Origin: Comamonas sp. lk
GTDB taxonomy: Bacteria > Pseudomonadota > Gammaproteobacteria > Burkholderiales > Burkholderiaceae_C
Assembly: GCF_900564145.1 (NCBI RefSeq)
Contig: NZ_UOOB01000001.1
Coordinates: 682,001-746,000, forward strand
Direction: 5' to 3'
Length of the DNA stretch: 64,000 nucleotides
In this document: positions 35,170-52,189 of the stretch, in pieces
How the letters are laid out: the number at the start of each line of letters is the position of its first letter
Numbering within the stretch: the stretch's first letter is position 1
Notes under the pieces: generated by a model
The model's input: the letters and a program-made list of their open reading frames with translations, nothing else
Database searches by the model: none
What the model was told of the DNA's origin: nothing
Translations under genes and position numbers: made by a program

Positions 35170-37056
35170 TTACTCGGATAGAGCACTCCAACGTTCCAGC
35201 GCAGCCATCAGCTCTTCGTCAATCTGCGCATCCCGCTGGTGCATGGCGACGGCCTTGGCGTTGTCGGAGGAAAACAGCTTGCCATCTGCCAGTGTTGCCT
35301 GAATCTGCTTTTGCTCGGTCTCCAGCGCTGCAATCTGCGCAGGCAGTGTTTCCAGCTCACGCTGCTCTTTATAGCTGAGCTTTTTCTTGGGGCTGGCCAC
35401 ACTCTCTACGAGGGGCGCCACAGGCTTGGCTTCTTCCTTGGGTGCGGTCTTGGGCTGGGCCGCTGCGGCAATCGCCTTGCTGCGGCGAGATTGCTCCATC
35501 CAGTCCGTCACGCCGCCTTCGTATTCACGCCAGTGGCCGGGGCCTTCCCAGGCAATGGTGCTGGTGACCACGTTGTCGAGGAAGGTGCGGTCATGGCTGA
35601 CCAGGAAGACGGTACCGTCATAGCTTTGCAGCAGGTCTTCCAGCATGTCCAGCGTCTCGATGTCGAGGTCGTTGGTCGGCTCGTCCAGCACCAAGACATT
35701 GGCGGGACGGGCAAACAGACGCGCTAGCAGCAAGCGGTTGCGCTCACCACCCGACAGAGAGCGCACAGGCGAGTGCGCACGGGCGGGGGAGAACAGGAAG
35801 TCAGCCAGATAGCTCTTGACGTGCTTTTTCTGATTGCCGATCTCGATCCACTCGCTGCCGGGGCTGATGAAGTCTTCCAGCGTCGCATCCAGATCGACCT
35901 GATGGCGCATCTGGTCAAAGTAGGCCACCTGCATATTGCCGCCCTGGCGCACAGTGCCGCTGTCCGGAGCCAACTCGCCCAGAATCATCTTCAGCAGCGT
36001 TGTCTTGCCAGCGCCGTTGGGGCCGAGCAGGCCGACTTTGTCGCCACGCAAAATGGTGCCGCTGAATTTCTCTACAATCTTCTTGGCGCCGTAGGTCTTG
36101 CTGACATCGGTCAGTTCGGCCACGATCTTGCCCTGGTAGCTATCGCCCTTGCCAGATGCAATATCCATGTTCACGCTGCCCTGCACATCACGGCGTGCGG
36201 AGCGGTTGGCGCGCATTTCTTGTAGGCGGGTGATGCGGCTCTGGCTGCGGGTGCGTCGGGCTTCCACGCCCTTGCGGATCCAAATTTCTTCCTGTGCCAG
36301 CAGCTTGTCGGCTTTGGCGTTGATGACCGCCTCTTGAGCGAGCTGCTCTTCCTTTTGCAGCACGTACTGGGCAAAGTTGCCTGGGTAGGAGAGCAGGTTG
36401 CCTCGATCCAGTTCCACAATGCGGGTGGCAATGCGGTCCAGAAAGCTGCGGTCGTGGGTGATGGTGATGACGCTTCCCTTGAAAGCAATCAGCAAATCTT
36501 CCAGCCACTCAATAGAGTCTAGATCCAGGTGGTTGGTTGGTTCGTCCAGCAGCAGCACATCAGGGCGGGCCACCAAGGCTTGAGCCAGTGCCACGCGCTT
36601 GCGGGTACCGCCAGACAGGCTGCCCACCAAAGCATTGGGGTCCAGGTGCAGGCGCTGCAGTGTTTCTTCTACGCGCTGCTCCCAGTTCCAGGCGTCATAA
36701 GCCTCGATCTGGGTCTGCAGCACATCCAGATCTTCGCCCTCGCCGCCGGCCAGGTAGCGCTCGCGGACTGCAATCACTGCAGCCAGGCCATCGGATGCGG
36801 ATTCGAAGATCGTGTGCTCCGGATTGAGCTCCGGCTCCTGGGCCACATAGGTAATGCGAACCCCGTTTTGAACCTGGAGTTGACCGTCGTCGGCTTTTGC
36901 CAGGCCGCCCAAAATTTTGAGCAGCGAAGACTTGCCAGCGCCATTGCGGCCGATCAGACCGACGCGCTCGCCGGTTTCCAGGGAGAAAGTAGCGTGGTCC
37001 AGCAGGGCCACGTGCCCGAACGCCAATTGAGCGTCCAACAAAGTAATCAGTGCCAT
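35170..37056 (-). CDS. uup: ABC-F family ATPase Uup
   Basis: A 628-residue soluble protein with two ATP-binding cassettes and no membrane segments. Cassette 1 has Walker A GLIGRNGAGKSS (about 33-44), signature SLSGGTRKRVALA and DEPTNHLD. Cassette 2 has GLLGPNGAGKTT, SLSGGERNRLLLA and DEPTNDLD. The C-terminal 60 residues form a charged coiled coil (LSYKEQRELETLPAQIAALE), which separates Uup from EttA. Uup acts on DNA branch points and the ribosome. I start at ATG 37056 because the 51 residues before it lack any similarity. Confidence 0.9.
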   Translation of the reverse strand: MALITLLDAQLAFGHVALLDHATFSLETGERVGLIGRNGAGKSSLLKILGGLAKADDGQLQVQNGVRITYVAQEPELNPEHTIFESASDGLAAVIAVRERYLAGGEGEDLDVLQTQIEAYDAWNWEQRVEETLQRLHLDPNALVGSLSGGTRKRVALAQALVARPDVLLLDEPTNHLDLDSIEWLEDLLIAFKGSVITITHDRSFLDRIATRIVELDRGNLLSYPGNFAQYVLQKEEQLAQEAVINAKADKLLAQEEIWIRKGVEARRTRSQSRITRLQEMRANRSARRDVQGSVNMDIASGKGDSYQGKIVAELTDVSKTYGAKKIVEKFSGTILRGDKVGLLGPNGAGKTTLLKMILGELAPDSGTVRQGGNMQVAYFDQMRHQVDLDATLEDFISPGSEWIEIGNQKKHVKSYLADFLFSPARAHSPVRSLSGGERNRLLLARLFARPANVLVLDEPTNDLDIETLDMLEDLLQSYDGTVFLVSHDRTFLDNVVTSTIAWEGPGHWREYEGGVTDWMEQSRRSKAIAAAAQPKTAPKEEAKPVAPLVESVASPKKKLSYKEQRELETLPAQIAALETEQKQIQATLADGKLFSSDNAKAVAMHQRDAQIDEELMAALERWSALSE

Positions 37057-37114
37057 CGTGAGTGCATTATCGACGGGCTCTGCGGCTTCTCTATATGAGG
37101 GTGCACTTGGCCCC

Positions 37115-37150
37115 ATGGAACAGATGGCCCGCAAGGGCCATCTGTTCCAT
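37115..37150. other. Perfect palindrome upstream of uup
   Basis: A 16-bp perfect stem (37115-37130 with 37135-37150; ATGGAACAGATGGCCC) has a GCAA tetraloop. It lies 58 bases upstream of the uup start on the reverse strand, in what would be its leader, and about 190 bases before the rRNA promoter on the forward strand. No U-tract follows on either strand, so it is not a standard terminator. Confidence 0.6.
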
Positions 37151-37305
37151 GTCCGGCGGTCCTTGAAAGATCGAAAAGACCTTGGCATCCGATGAAGCTT
37201 TTGTGTCAAAGCTTGCGGGTCTAGGGTTTAACCTATGCTATAGTTCAATCCATCGCAGCAAACAACTGCCTCCCAAGCTTCTGAAAAGTTCTTGCGGGCA
37301 AGGTT

Positions 37306-37538
37306 GAAAGTCGTGCTAAAATCAAAGGCTTCGCTGATCGCAGCAAGCAAAAAAATGAAAGCCGGTTTAGATTGGTTTTTGTTCTCGGATCCTTAACAAG
37401 ATACAGCCGATAAGCGTGGGCGTTTGATGGCAAGCAGCCAAGTTCTTTAGAACTAAATCAAACGCTCATGGAAATAGAAGTGAAGTTCACTTCAATTCCG
37501 TTTTTATGAGTGAGTCGCAAGACTTTAAATTCAAGATC
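37306..37538 (+). promoter_or_regulatory. rRNA operon copy 1 promoter and leader
   Basis: A -10-like TAAAAT lies at 37317-37322 inside the first bases shared by both operons (GAAAGTCGTGCTAAAATC). The -35 region differs between copies. The 200-base leader to the 16S start holds a boxA-like TTCTTTAGAAC. The shared leader supports a common promoter type but no transcript start can be assigned. Confidence 0.5.
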
Positions 37539-39071
<1,533 letters not shown>

Positions 39072-39174
39072 CTGGAAAACCGCTGCTTCAATTGAACGCC
39101 CACACTTATCGGTTGTTGGAACAAGCCAAGGCTTGGTAGATGAGAAGAGATTCTTGCTTGCCGGGTTGAGGAAT

Positions 39175-39251
39175 GGGTCTGTAGCTCAGCTGGTTAGAGC
39201 ACTGTGTTGATAACGCAGGGGTCGTTGGTTCGAGCCCAACTAGACCCACCA
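39175..39251 (+). tRNA. ileT: tRNA-Ile(GAT), copy 1
   Basis: A 77-nt cloverleaf begins GGGTCTGTAGCTCAGC, has the anticodon loop TTGATAA (GAT) and GGTTCGAGCC in the T arm, and ends TAGACCCACCA with CCA encoded. It lies in the 16S-23S spacer. Confidence 0.95.
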
Positions 39252-39280
39252 TAAATTCCAACGCCAGGTTAGAGGATCCC

Positions 39281-39356
39281 GGGGGATTAGCTCAGCTGGG
39301 AGAGCACCTGCTTTGCAAGCAGGGGGTCGTCGGTTCGATCCCGTCATCCTCCACCA
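39281..39356 (+). tRNA. alaT: tRNA-Ala(TGC), copy 1
   Basis: A 76-nt cloverleaf begins GGGGGATTAGCTCAGCTGG, has anticodon loop TTTGCAA (TGC) and GGTTCGATCC in the T arm, and ends ATCCTCCACCA. It follows tRNA-Ile by 29 bases, the usual order. Confidence 0.95.
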
Positions 39357-39722
39357 AAACCTAGTGCCTGAGGGTGCTATAATCGAAGGCTCTTCAATAC
39401 AAAAGCAGTCTGGCTTCAGACTGCTTTTGTATTGATCAATCTGATCAATAGGCTGTTCTTTAAAAATTCATAGAGTCGAAATCAGCGTTGCTGGTGGAAA
39501 CTGCACATTCGTAAAGGTTTAGTGCAGACCGTGCCACCAGCAACAATTTTGATTGCGTCAAAACAAATATTTTGCGAAAGCAAAGATATTTAGTAATGAC
39601 GAATATCTCCAAGATAGCAATATCGAGGAATTATTCACATTACGGCATAACGCGTGAGGTGTGAGACCTCACCAGTCTTTGATTTTGATTTTGTTGTTTC
39701 GCAAGAGACATCAAAGTTATAG
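39357..39722 (+). other. 16S-23S spacer between tRNA-Ala and 23S, copy 1
   Basis: This 366-base spacer holds an extended -10-like TGCTATAAT (39375-39383), a terminator-like hairpin (39396-39433), a boxA-like TGTTCTTTAAAAA (39454-39466), and long sequences flanking 23S that can pair to form the processing stem. No gene is evident. Confidence 0.6.
39396..39433 (+). terminator. Terminator-like hairpin in the rRNA spacer, copy 1
   Basis: A perfect 17-bp stem (39396-39412 with 39417-39433) and GCTT loop. The core GCAGTCTG/CAGACTGC is preceded by AATACAAAA and followed by TTTTGTATT, giving the form of an intrinsic terminator that works in either direction. It lies between tRNA-Ala and 23S, so full-length transcription needs antitermination or the hairpin is a processing site. 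Confidence 0.5.
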
Positions 39723-42602
<2,880 letters not shown>

Positions 42603-42769
42603 ATAACTTTGATTGAGAAATCAAGGTGAAGACTGAACGTGAAAGCGTTCAAGTTATGCCAGGCGCAATCAAAAGATAAAAAAGCTGATAAAGACTCTAT
42701 GAATTCGTTGGATTGAAGGTGGCTTGATCAAGAAGTTGATTGAGGGCCTTGGATCTGACAAAAAGTTTA

Positions 42770-42885
42770 TGCCTGATGACCATAGCGATTTGGTACCACT
42801 CCTTCCCATCCCGAACAGGACAGTGAAACGAATTTGCGCCGATGATAGTGCGGGTTCCCGTGTGAAAGTAGGTCATCGTCAGGCT
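42770..42885 (+). rRNA. rrf: 5S ribosomal RNA, copy 1
   Basis: About 116 nt. The ends TGCCTGATGAC and GTCATCGTCAGGC pair, and the central TCCCATCCCGAACAGG is the conserved loop sequence. It follows 23S by 167 bases. Confidence 0.93.
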
Positions 42886-42895
42886 CTTACGCCTA

Positions 42896-42925
42896 AACGC
42901 CCGGCTCAGCGCCGGGCGTTTTCTT
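42896..42925 (+). terminator. Terminator of rRNA operon copy 1
   Basis: A perfect 10-bp GC-rich stem (AACGCCCGGC with GCCGGGCGTT, 42896-42905 and 42911-42920) is followed by TTCTT. A second weaker hairpin follows (CTTCTCCTTC pairing with GAAGGATGAG). Confidence 0.85.
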
Positions 42926-42981
42926 CTCCTTCTTCGCAATGAAGGATGAGAAGAAAACGCCAAAACGTTTAAAAGCATGGC

Positions 42982-43214
42982 GAAAGTCGTGCTAAAATCA
43001 AAGGCTTCGCTGATCGCAGCAAGCAAAAAAATGAAAGCCGGTTTAGATTGGTTTTTGTTCTCGGATCCTTAACAAGATACAGCCGATAAGCGTGGGCGTT
43101 TGATGGCAAGCAGCCAAGTTCTTTAGAACTAAATCAAACGCTCATGGAAATAGAAGTGAAGTTCACTTCAATTCCGTTTTTATGAGTGAGTCGCAAGACT
43201 TTAAATTCAAGATC
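42982..43214 (+). promoter_or_regulatory. rRNA operon copy 2 promoter and leader
   Basis: The TAAAAT -10 at 42993-42998 and the leader repeat copy 1. The bases just upstream differ (AACGTTTAAAAGCATGGC), offering a different -35 region (TTTAAA-like). Copy 2 therefore has its own promoter rather than depending on read-through from copy 1. Confidence 0.5.
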
Positions 43215-44747
<1,533 letters not shown>

Positions 44748-44850
44748 CTGGAAAACCGCTGCTTCAATTGAACGCCCACACTTATCGGTTGTTGGAACAA
44801 GCCAAGGCTTGGTAGATGAGAAGAGATTCTTGCTTGCCGGGTTGAGGAAT

Positions 44851-44927
44851 GGGTCTGTAGCTCAGCTGGTTAGAGCACTGTGTTGATAACGCAGGGGTCG
44901 TTGGTTCGAGCCCAACTAGACCCACCA
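44851..44927 (+). tRNA. ileT: tRNA-Ile(GAT), copy 2
   Basis: Identical to the gene at 39175-39251; anticodon GAT and encoded CCA. Confidence 0.95.
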
Positions 44928-44956
44928 TAAATTCCAACGCCAGGTTAGAGGATCCC

Positions 44957-45032
44957 GGGGGATTAGCTCAGCTGGGAGAGCACCTGCTTTGCAAGCAGGG
45001 GGTCGTCGGTTCGATCCCGTCATCCTCCACCA
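44957..45032 (+). tRNA. alaT: tRNA-Ala(TGC), copy 2
   Basis: Identical to the gene at 39281-39356; anticodon TGC and encoded CCA. Confidence 0.95.
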
Positions 45033-45398
45033 AAACCTAGTGCCTGAGGGTGCTATAATCGAAGGCTCTTCAATACAAAAGCAGTCTGGCTTCAGACTGC
45101 TTTTGTATTGATCAATCTGATCAATAGGCTGTTCTTTAAAAATTCATAGAGTCGAAATCAGCGTTGCTGGTGGAAACTGCACATTCGTAAAGGTTTAGTG
45201 CAGACCGTGCCACCAGCAACAATTTTGATTGCGTCAAAACAAATATTTTGCGAAAGCAAAGATATTTAGTAATGACGAATATCTCCAAGATAGCAATATC
45301 GAGGAATTATTCACATTACGGCATAACGCGTGAGGTGTGAGACCTCACCAGTCTTTGATTTTGATTTTGTTGTTTCGCAAGAGACATCAAAGTTATAG
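45033..45398 (+). other. 16S-23S spacer between tRNA-Ala and 23S, copy 2
   Basis: Same 366-base content as copy 1: extended -10-like TGCTATAAT (45051-45059), terminator-like hairpin (45072-45109) and boxA-like sequence (45130-45142). No gene is evident. Confidence 0.6.
45072..45109 (+). terminator. Terminator-like hairpin in the rRNA spacer, copy 2
   Basis: Second copy of the 17-bp perfect stem with GCTT loop and flanking A/T tracts, in the same position relative to 23S. Confidence 0.5.
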
Positions 45399-48278
<2,880 letters not shown>

Positions 48279-48445
48279 ATAACTTTGATTGAGAAATCAA
48301 GGTGAAGACTGAACGTGAAAGCGTTCAAGTTATGCCAGGCGCAATCAAAAGATAAAAAAGCTGATAAAGACTCTATGAATTCGTTGGATTGAAGGTGGCT
48401 TGATCAAGAAGTTGATTGAGAGCCTTGGATCTGACAAAAAGTTTA

Positions 48446-48561
48446 TGCCTGATGACCATAGCGATTTGGTACCACTCCTTCCCATCCCGAACAGGACAGT
48501 GAAACGAATTTGCGCCGATGATAGTGCGGGTTCCCGTGTGAAAGTAGGTCATCGTCAGGCT
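48446..48561 (+). rRNA. rrf: 5S ribosomal RNA, copy 2
   Basis: Same 116-nt sequence as copy 1. The spacer just before it has one G-to-A difference (about 48420). Confidence 0.93.
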
Positions 48562-48570
48562 CTTACAGTG

Positions 48571-48606
48571 AAAACCCCGTAGTCGAAAGGCTGCGGGGTT
48601 TTTTTA
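48571..48606 (+). terminator. Terminator of rRNA operon copy 2
   Basis: The arms AAAACCCCG and CGGGGTTTT form a stem followed by TTTT. Different from the copy 1 terminator because the operons diverge after 48566. Confidence 0.85.
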
Positions 48607-48689
48607 TGGTGGCGGCGAAAAAGCGGTCGAAAAAGCGATAGTGGTCAGTGCTTGCTGCATAAGCGATGCAATCATGAAATACCGCAGAC

Positions 48690-48730
48690 CCAATAAAAAG
48701 AGAGCGCTATGCGCTCTCTTTTTATTGGGT
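48690..48730. terminator. Bidirectional terminator between rRNA operon and MBL gene
   Basis: A perfect 19-bp stem (48690-48708 with 48712-48730; core AAAAAGAGAGCGC) with a 3-nt loop. The flanking A and T tracts let it end both the forward rRNA transcript and the reverse-strand hydrolase gene. Confidence 0.8.
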
Positions 48731-48741
48731 GAATGAAGCTG

Positions 48742-49824
48742 CTATTTCGGCTGAGGCAGTGAGAAGCGCAACACACCTTGCGGATCCTCGCGGCGCTGCA
48801 ATTGCTGCTTGAACCAGAGGTAATGCAAGTGGGCCAGAGCTTCACCCATGGCGAAGGTGGTCTGGTGTGCATCCAGTTTGCGTTTGAAGAGTAAGGGAAG
48901 GATGTCGGCGGCACTGAGCTCCTTGCCCGGAACGGTCTGAAGAATGCCGTTCAGATGCTCTTGGTGATGATCGAGCAGCTGTTGTACGCGGGTATGCAGG
49001 CCGTTAAAAGGCTTGCCGTGGGACGGCAGCACAAAGGTATCCTCCGGCAAATCAAAGTAGCGCTTGAGCGAATCCATGAACAGCTGCAATGGGTTGGCTT
49101 CTGGTTCGCTGGCATGCACGCTGACATTGGCGGAGATGCGGGGCAGGACCATATCGCCGCTGATCAGCAGGTTCAGATCCTGGTTGTACAGAGCGATGTG
49201 TTCAGGTGCATGGCCATAACCGGCGATGCATTGCCATGAATGGCCTCCGATGCTCAGCGAATCGCGATCCAGGAGGCGGTGGTATGACTGGGGCAGTTTG
49301 TGCACCAAAGACGAGTAATAACTGCGGCGGCCGCGAACGTGGCCGAGAAAGCCTTCATCGCGCAGGCCGTGCAGCTCATAGAACCTGGTGCCGGACTCGC
49401 CGCCGAAGCCGTCATGGTCGGTCATGGCAACGCGGGCGACGTTGATGTCGGTGGCGCTGATGAAGAGCGGCGCTTGCCAGCGTTCGCAAAGCCAGCCGGC
49501 CAGACCAATATGGTCCGGATGCATATGGGTGACGATGACGCGCAAAATGGGCAAGCCTTCGAGCCGCTTGTCGAAGATGGCATTCCACTGGGCTTGCGAT
49601 TGCGGGCTGTTGACGCAGCAGTCCACCACGGTCCAGCCTTCGCGTAGCGTGCCAAAGCGGTCTTCCATGCGGTCGCGTATCAGCCAGAGATTGATATGGT
49701 CCAGCGCAAAGGGCAGGCTCATGCGCAGCCAAAAAGTGCCCGGTGCGACCTCCATGGTTTCTGACTCGCCGGGGATTGCATCGCCCAGAGGGTAGTGGAG
49801 TGCTGATTCTTGGGTCTGGGTCAT
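48742..49824 (-). CDS. Metallo-beta-lactamase-fold hydrolase
   Basis: A 360-residue soluble enzyme with the MBL metal motif THMHPDHIGLAG, then a downstream His in GYGHAPEHIALY and Asp in LLISGDMVLPRIS. It may hydrolyse a thioester or lactone, but the substrate is not clear. It is divergent from liuR, with the operator at 49849-49874 only 25 bases before its start codon, so LiuR probably controls it. In liu-type clusters, MBL-fold proteins of this kind are often acyl-CoA thioesterase-like; that is inference. Confidence 0.85.
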   Translation of the reverse strand: MTQTQESALHYPLGDAIPGESETMEVAPGTFWLRMSLPFALDHINLWLIRDRMEDRFGTLREGWTVVDCCVNSPQSQAQWNAIFDKRLEGLPILRVIVTHMHPDHIGLAGWLCERWQAPLFISATDINVARVAMTDHDGFGGESGTRFYELHGLRDEGFLGHVRGRRSYYSSLVHKLPQSYHRLLDRDSLSIGGHSWQCIAGYGHAPEHIALYNQDLNLLISGDMVLPRISANVSVHASEPEANPLQLFMDSLKRYFDLPEDTFVLPSHGKPFNGLHTRVQQLLDHHQEHLNGILQTVPGKELSAADILPLLFKRKLDAHQTTFAMGEALAHLHYLWFKQQLQRREDPQGVLRFSLPQPK

Positions 49825-49848
49825 GGTGGGCCTGCTTATCGATTACAT

Positions 49849-49874
49849 TGACGTTAACGTTAACGTAAACGTCA
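49849..49874. promoter_or_regulatory. LiuR-type operator O1
   Basis: A 26-base near-palindrome with core GACGTTAACGTTAACGTAAA, mismatched at one symmetric pair. It resembles O2 (50369-50394) and lies in the divergent region of the hydrolase and liuR genes, so it can control both. Confidence 0.75.
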
Positions 49875-49968
49875 GTATTAACAACCCATTGTAGAGAGCT
49901 TCGGCGTATGCACAGTCGCACGTGTGATGGATGTGCCGCTCTTCAGCTCCTGCCAACCATATCTTGCT

Positions 49969-50370
49969 ATGTCGACCAGTTACACCATCAGCGATCTTGC
50001 CAAGGAGTTTGATCTCACCACGCGGGCCATCCGTTTTTATGAGGATATGGGCTTGCTGCAGCCCGAGCGCTCGGGAGCGGCGGGGCGCAACCGCGTTTAT
50101 TCGCCCCGTGATCGCGCGCGTCTGCGGTTGACCTTGCGTGCCAAGCGCCTGGGACTGTCGCTGACAGAGGCCAAGGAAATCATTGAGCTGTATGACAGCC
50201 CGCGTGATACCGGCGTGCAGCTGCAAAAATTTCTCGATGTGCTGGCCGTGCATCGCAAGCAACTGGAGTCGCAGATGGCGGATCTGCAAGCCACGCTGGA
50301 TGAGGTGCGCGAGCAGGAAAAAGAGGCGCGTACGCTGCTCAAGAAGACTTCCGGCAAAAGTGCTGCATAA
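49969..50370 (+). CDS. liuR: MerR-family regulator LiuR
   Basis: A 133-residue regulator of branched-chain amino acid (leucine/isovalerate) breakdown. The winged HTH at the N-terminus reads YTISDLAKEFDLTTRAIRFYEDMGLLQPER, then GRNRVYSPRDRARLRL, and the C-terminal half is a coiled-coil dimer. ATG 49969 gives the normal short N-terminus. The two palindromic operators on either side suggest autoregulation and control of the downstream operon. Confidence 0.9.
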   Translation: MSTSYTISDLAKEFDLTTRAIRFYEDMGLLQPERSGAAGRNRVYSPRDRARLRLTLRAKRLGLSLTEAKEIIELYDSPRDTGVQLQKFLDVLAVHRKQLESQMADLQATLDEVREQEKEARTLLKKTSGKSAA

Positions 50371-50394
50371 TTGACGTTTACGTAAACGTCAATT
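50369..50394. promoter_or_regulatory. LiuR-type operator O2
   Basis: A perfect 26-base palindrome with core TTGACGTTTACGTAAACG, which agrees with LiuR boxes known from other proteobacteria. It starts at the liuR stop codon and lies 32 bases before the thioesterase start, suiting control of the downstream liu operon. Confidence 0.85.
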
Positions 50395-50425
50395 CTCTGA
50401 ATTTCTTGAACCGGAAGCAGACCAG

Positions 50426-50881
50426 ATGCCAGCCTTGACCTCGGAAGACGTGGATTTTGAGCAGCGTGTGCGTGAGAGCTTTGCCCTGCAAGGTGCGATG
50501 CAGACCCTGGGCGCAGAACTGAGCCGCATTGAGCCGGGCGTTGTGGATATCAGCCTAGCCTGGGCACAAGGGCTGACGCAGCAGCACGGTTTTCTGCATG
50601 CCGGCATGGTCTCCACGGCGCTGGATTCCGCCTGTGGTTATGCGGGGCTGACGCAAATGCCTGCCAGCGCTGCGGTTTTAACCATCGAGTTCAAGATCAA
50701 TCTGCTGGCTCCTGCCAAAGGCCAGCGCTTTCGCATGGAAGGGCGGGTGATCAAGCCCGGCCGGACCATCACCGTCACCGAAGGCCGTGCCTATGCGATC
50801 GATAACGGCCAAGAAAAATTGATAGCAACCATGGGCTGCACCCTGATGGCGGTGCAAGGCCGTGCAGGTCTGAGCGACTGA
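50426..50881 (+). CDS. PaaI-family hotdog thioesterase
   Basis: A 151-residue acyl-CoA thioesterase-like protein. The hotdog core has TQQHGFLHAGMVSTALDSACGYAG, the His/Gly and Asp region used by PaaI-type enzymes, followed by TIEFKINLLAPAKGQRFRMEGRVIKPGRTITVTEGRAY. Directly after LiuR operator O2 and 53 bases before isovaleryl-CoA dehydrogenase, so it probably releases CoA from a branched-chain or side-product acyl-CoA. Confidence 0.88.
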   Translation: MPALTSEDVDFEQRVRESFALQGAMQTLGAELSRIEPGVVDISLAWAQGLTQQHGFLHAGMVSTALDSACGYAGLTQMPASAAVLTIEFKINLLAPAKGQRFRMEGRVIKPGRTITVTEGRAYAIDNGQEKLIATMGCTLMAVQGRAGLSD

Positions 50882-50934
50882 AACGGCCGACTTTTTCAAC
50901 TCATTGTTCAATACAAAACCGATAGGAGACAACC

Positions 50935-52122
50935 ATGAGCCTTAGCAATCTGCCTGGACTGAACTTTCAACTGGGTGAAGACATTGATGCCCTGCGTGAT
51001 GCGGTGCGTGAATTTGCCCAAAGCGAAATCGCTCCGCGTGCAGCGGAGATTGACCGCAACGACCAGTTCCCCATGGACTTGTGGCGCAAGTTCGGCGATC
51101 TGGGGGTGTTGGGCATTACCGTCTCCGAGCAGTATGGCGGTGCGGATATGGGCTATCTGGCCCATATGGTGGCCATGGAGGAGATCTCCCGCGCCAGCGC
51201 TTCGGTGGGCCTGTCCTATGGCGCGCACAGCAATCTGTGCGTGAACCAGATCAATCGCAACGGCAACGAGGCACAAAAAGCCAAGTACCTGCCCAAGCTG
51301 ATCAGCGGCGAGCATGTGGGTGCGCTGGCCATGAGCGAGCCGGGCGCTGGCTCCGATGTGATCAGCATGAAGCTCAAGGCGGAAGACAAGGGCGGTTACT
51401 ACCTGCTCAACGGCAGCAAGATGTGGATTACCAACGGCCCCGATGCAGACACGCTGGTGGTCTATGCCAAGACCGAACCGCAGATGGGCGCAAGAGGCGT
51501 GACGGCATTTCTGATCGAAAAAGGCATGAAGGGCTTCTCGGTTGCGCAAAAGCTGGACAAGCTGGGCATGCGAGGCAGTCACACGGGCGAGCTGGTGTTC
51601 GAAAACGTGGAGGTGCCGGCAGAAAACATCCTTGGCGGTCTGAACATGGGCGCCAAGGTGCTGATGAGCGGGCTGGATTACGAGCGTGCCGTGCTCACCG
51701 GCGGGCCGCTGGGCATCATGCAAAGCGTGATGGACAATGTGGTCCCCTATATCCATGACCGCAAGCAGTTTGGCCAGAGCATTGGTGAGTTTCAGCTCAT
51801 CCAGGGCAAGGTGGCCGATATGTACACCGTGCTGCAAGCAGGCCGTTCTTTTGCTTATACGGTCGCTAAAACCCTGGATCTGCTGGGAACCGACCATGTG
51901 CGTCAGGTACGCAAGGATTGCGCCAGCGTGATTCTGTGGTGTGCCGAGAAGGCCACATGGATGGCCGGCGAAGGCGTGCAAATCTATGGCGGTAATGGGT
52001 ATATCAACGAGTATCCGCTGGGCCGACTCTGGCGAGATGCGAAACTCTATGAGATTGGCGCTGGCACCAGCGAAATTCGCCGCATGTTGATTGGCCGCGA
52101 ATTGTTCGCTGAAACCTGCTGA
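50935..52122 (+). CDS. liuA: Isovaleryl-CoA dehydrogenase
   Basis: A 395-residue FAD flavoprotein that oxidises isovaleryl-CoA to 3-methylcrotonyl-CoA in leucine breakdown. The catalytic Glu is at E250 in [15 protein letters not shown], the position specific to isovaleryl-CoA dehydrogenases rather than the C-terminal Glu of other family members. [10 protein letters not shown] and the C-terminal [16 protein letters not shown] are also typical. LiuR and its operator lie upstream. The liuBCD carboxylase genes are not in the window. Confidence 0.95.
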   Translation: MSLSNLPGLNFQLGEDIDALRDAVREFAQSEIAPRAAEIDRNDQFPMDLWRKFGDLGVLGITVSEQYGGADMGYLAHMVAMEEISRASASVGLSYGAHSNLCVNQINRNGNEAQKAKYLPKLISGEHVGALAMSEPGAGSDVISMKLKAEDKGGYYLLNGSKMWITNGPDADTLVVYAKTEPQMGARGVTAFLIEKGMKGFSVAQKLDKLGMRGSHTGELVFENVEVPAENILGGLNMGAKVLMSGLDYERAVLTGGPLGIMQSVMDNVVPYIHDRKQFGQSIGEFQLIQGKVADMYTVLQAGRSFAYTVAKTLDLLGTDHVRQVRKDCASVILWCAEKATWMAGEGVQIYGGNGYINEYPLGRLWRDAKLYEIGAGTSEIRRMLIGRELFAETC

Positions 52123-52189
52123 TAAAGCGGGCCGTAACAGGATTGCTGCGCCGTCATTGTCACTCACCATCAAAAAGAAGGATCACCTC

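Noticed and set aside
37292..37322. TTGCGG-N19-TAAAAT as the rRNA copy 1 promoter
   Set aside because: Spacer is too long for confidence and the -35 is not shared by copy 2; only the -10 and leader are reported.
48690..48730. Perfect 41-base palindrome considered as a mobile-element end or attachment site
   Set aside because: It is placed between convergent transcription units with A/T tracts, so a bidirectional terminator explains it.
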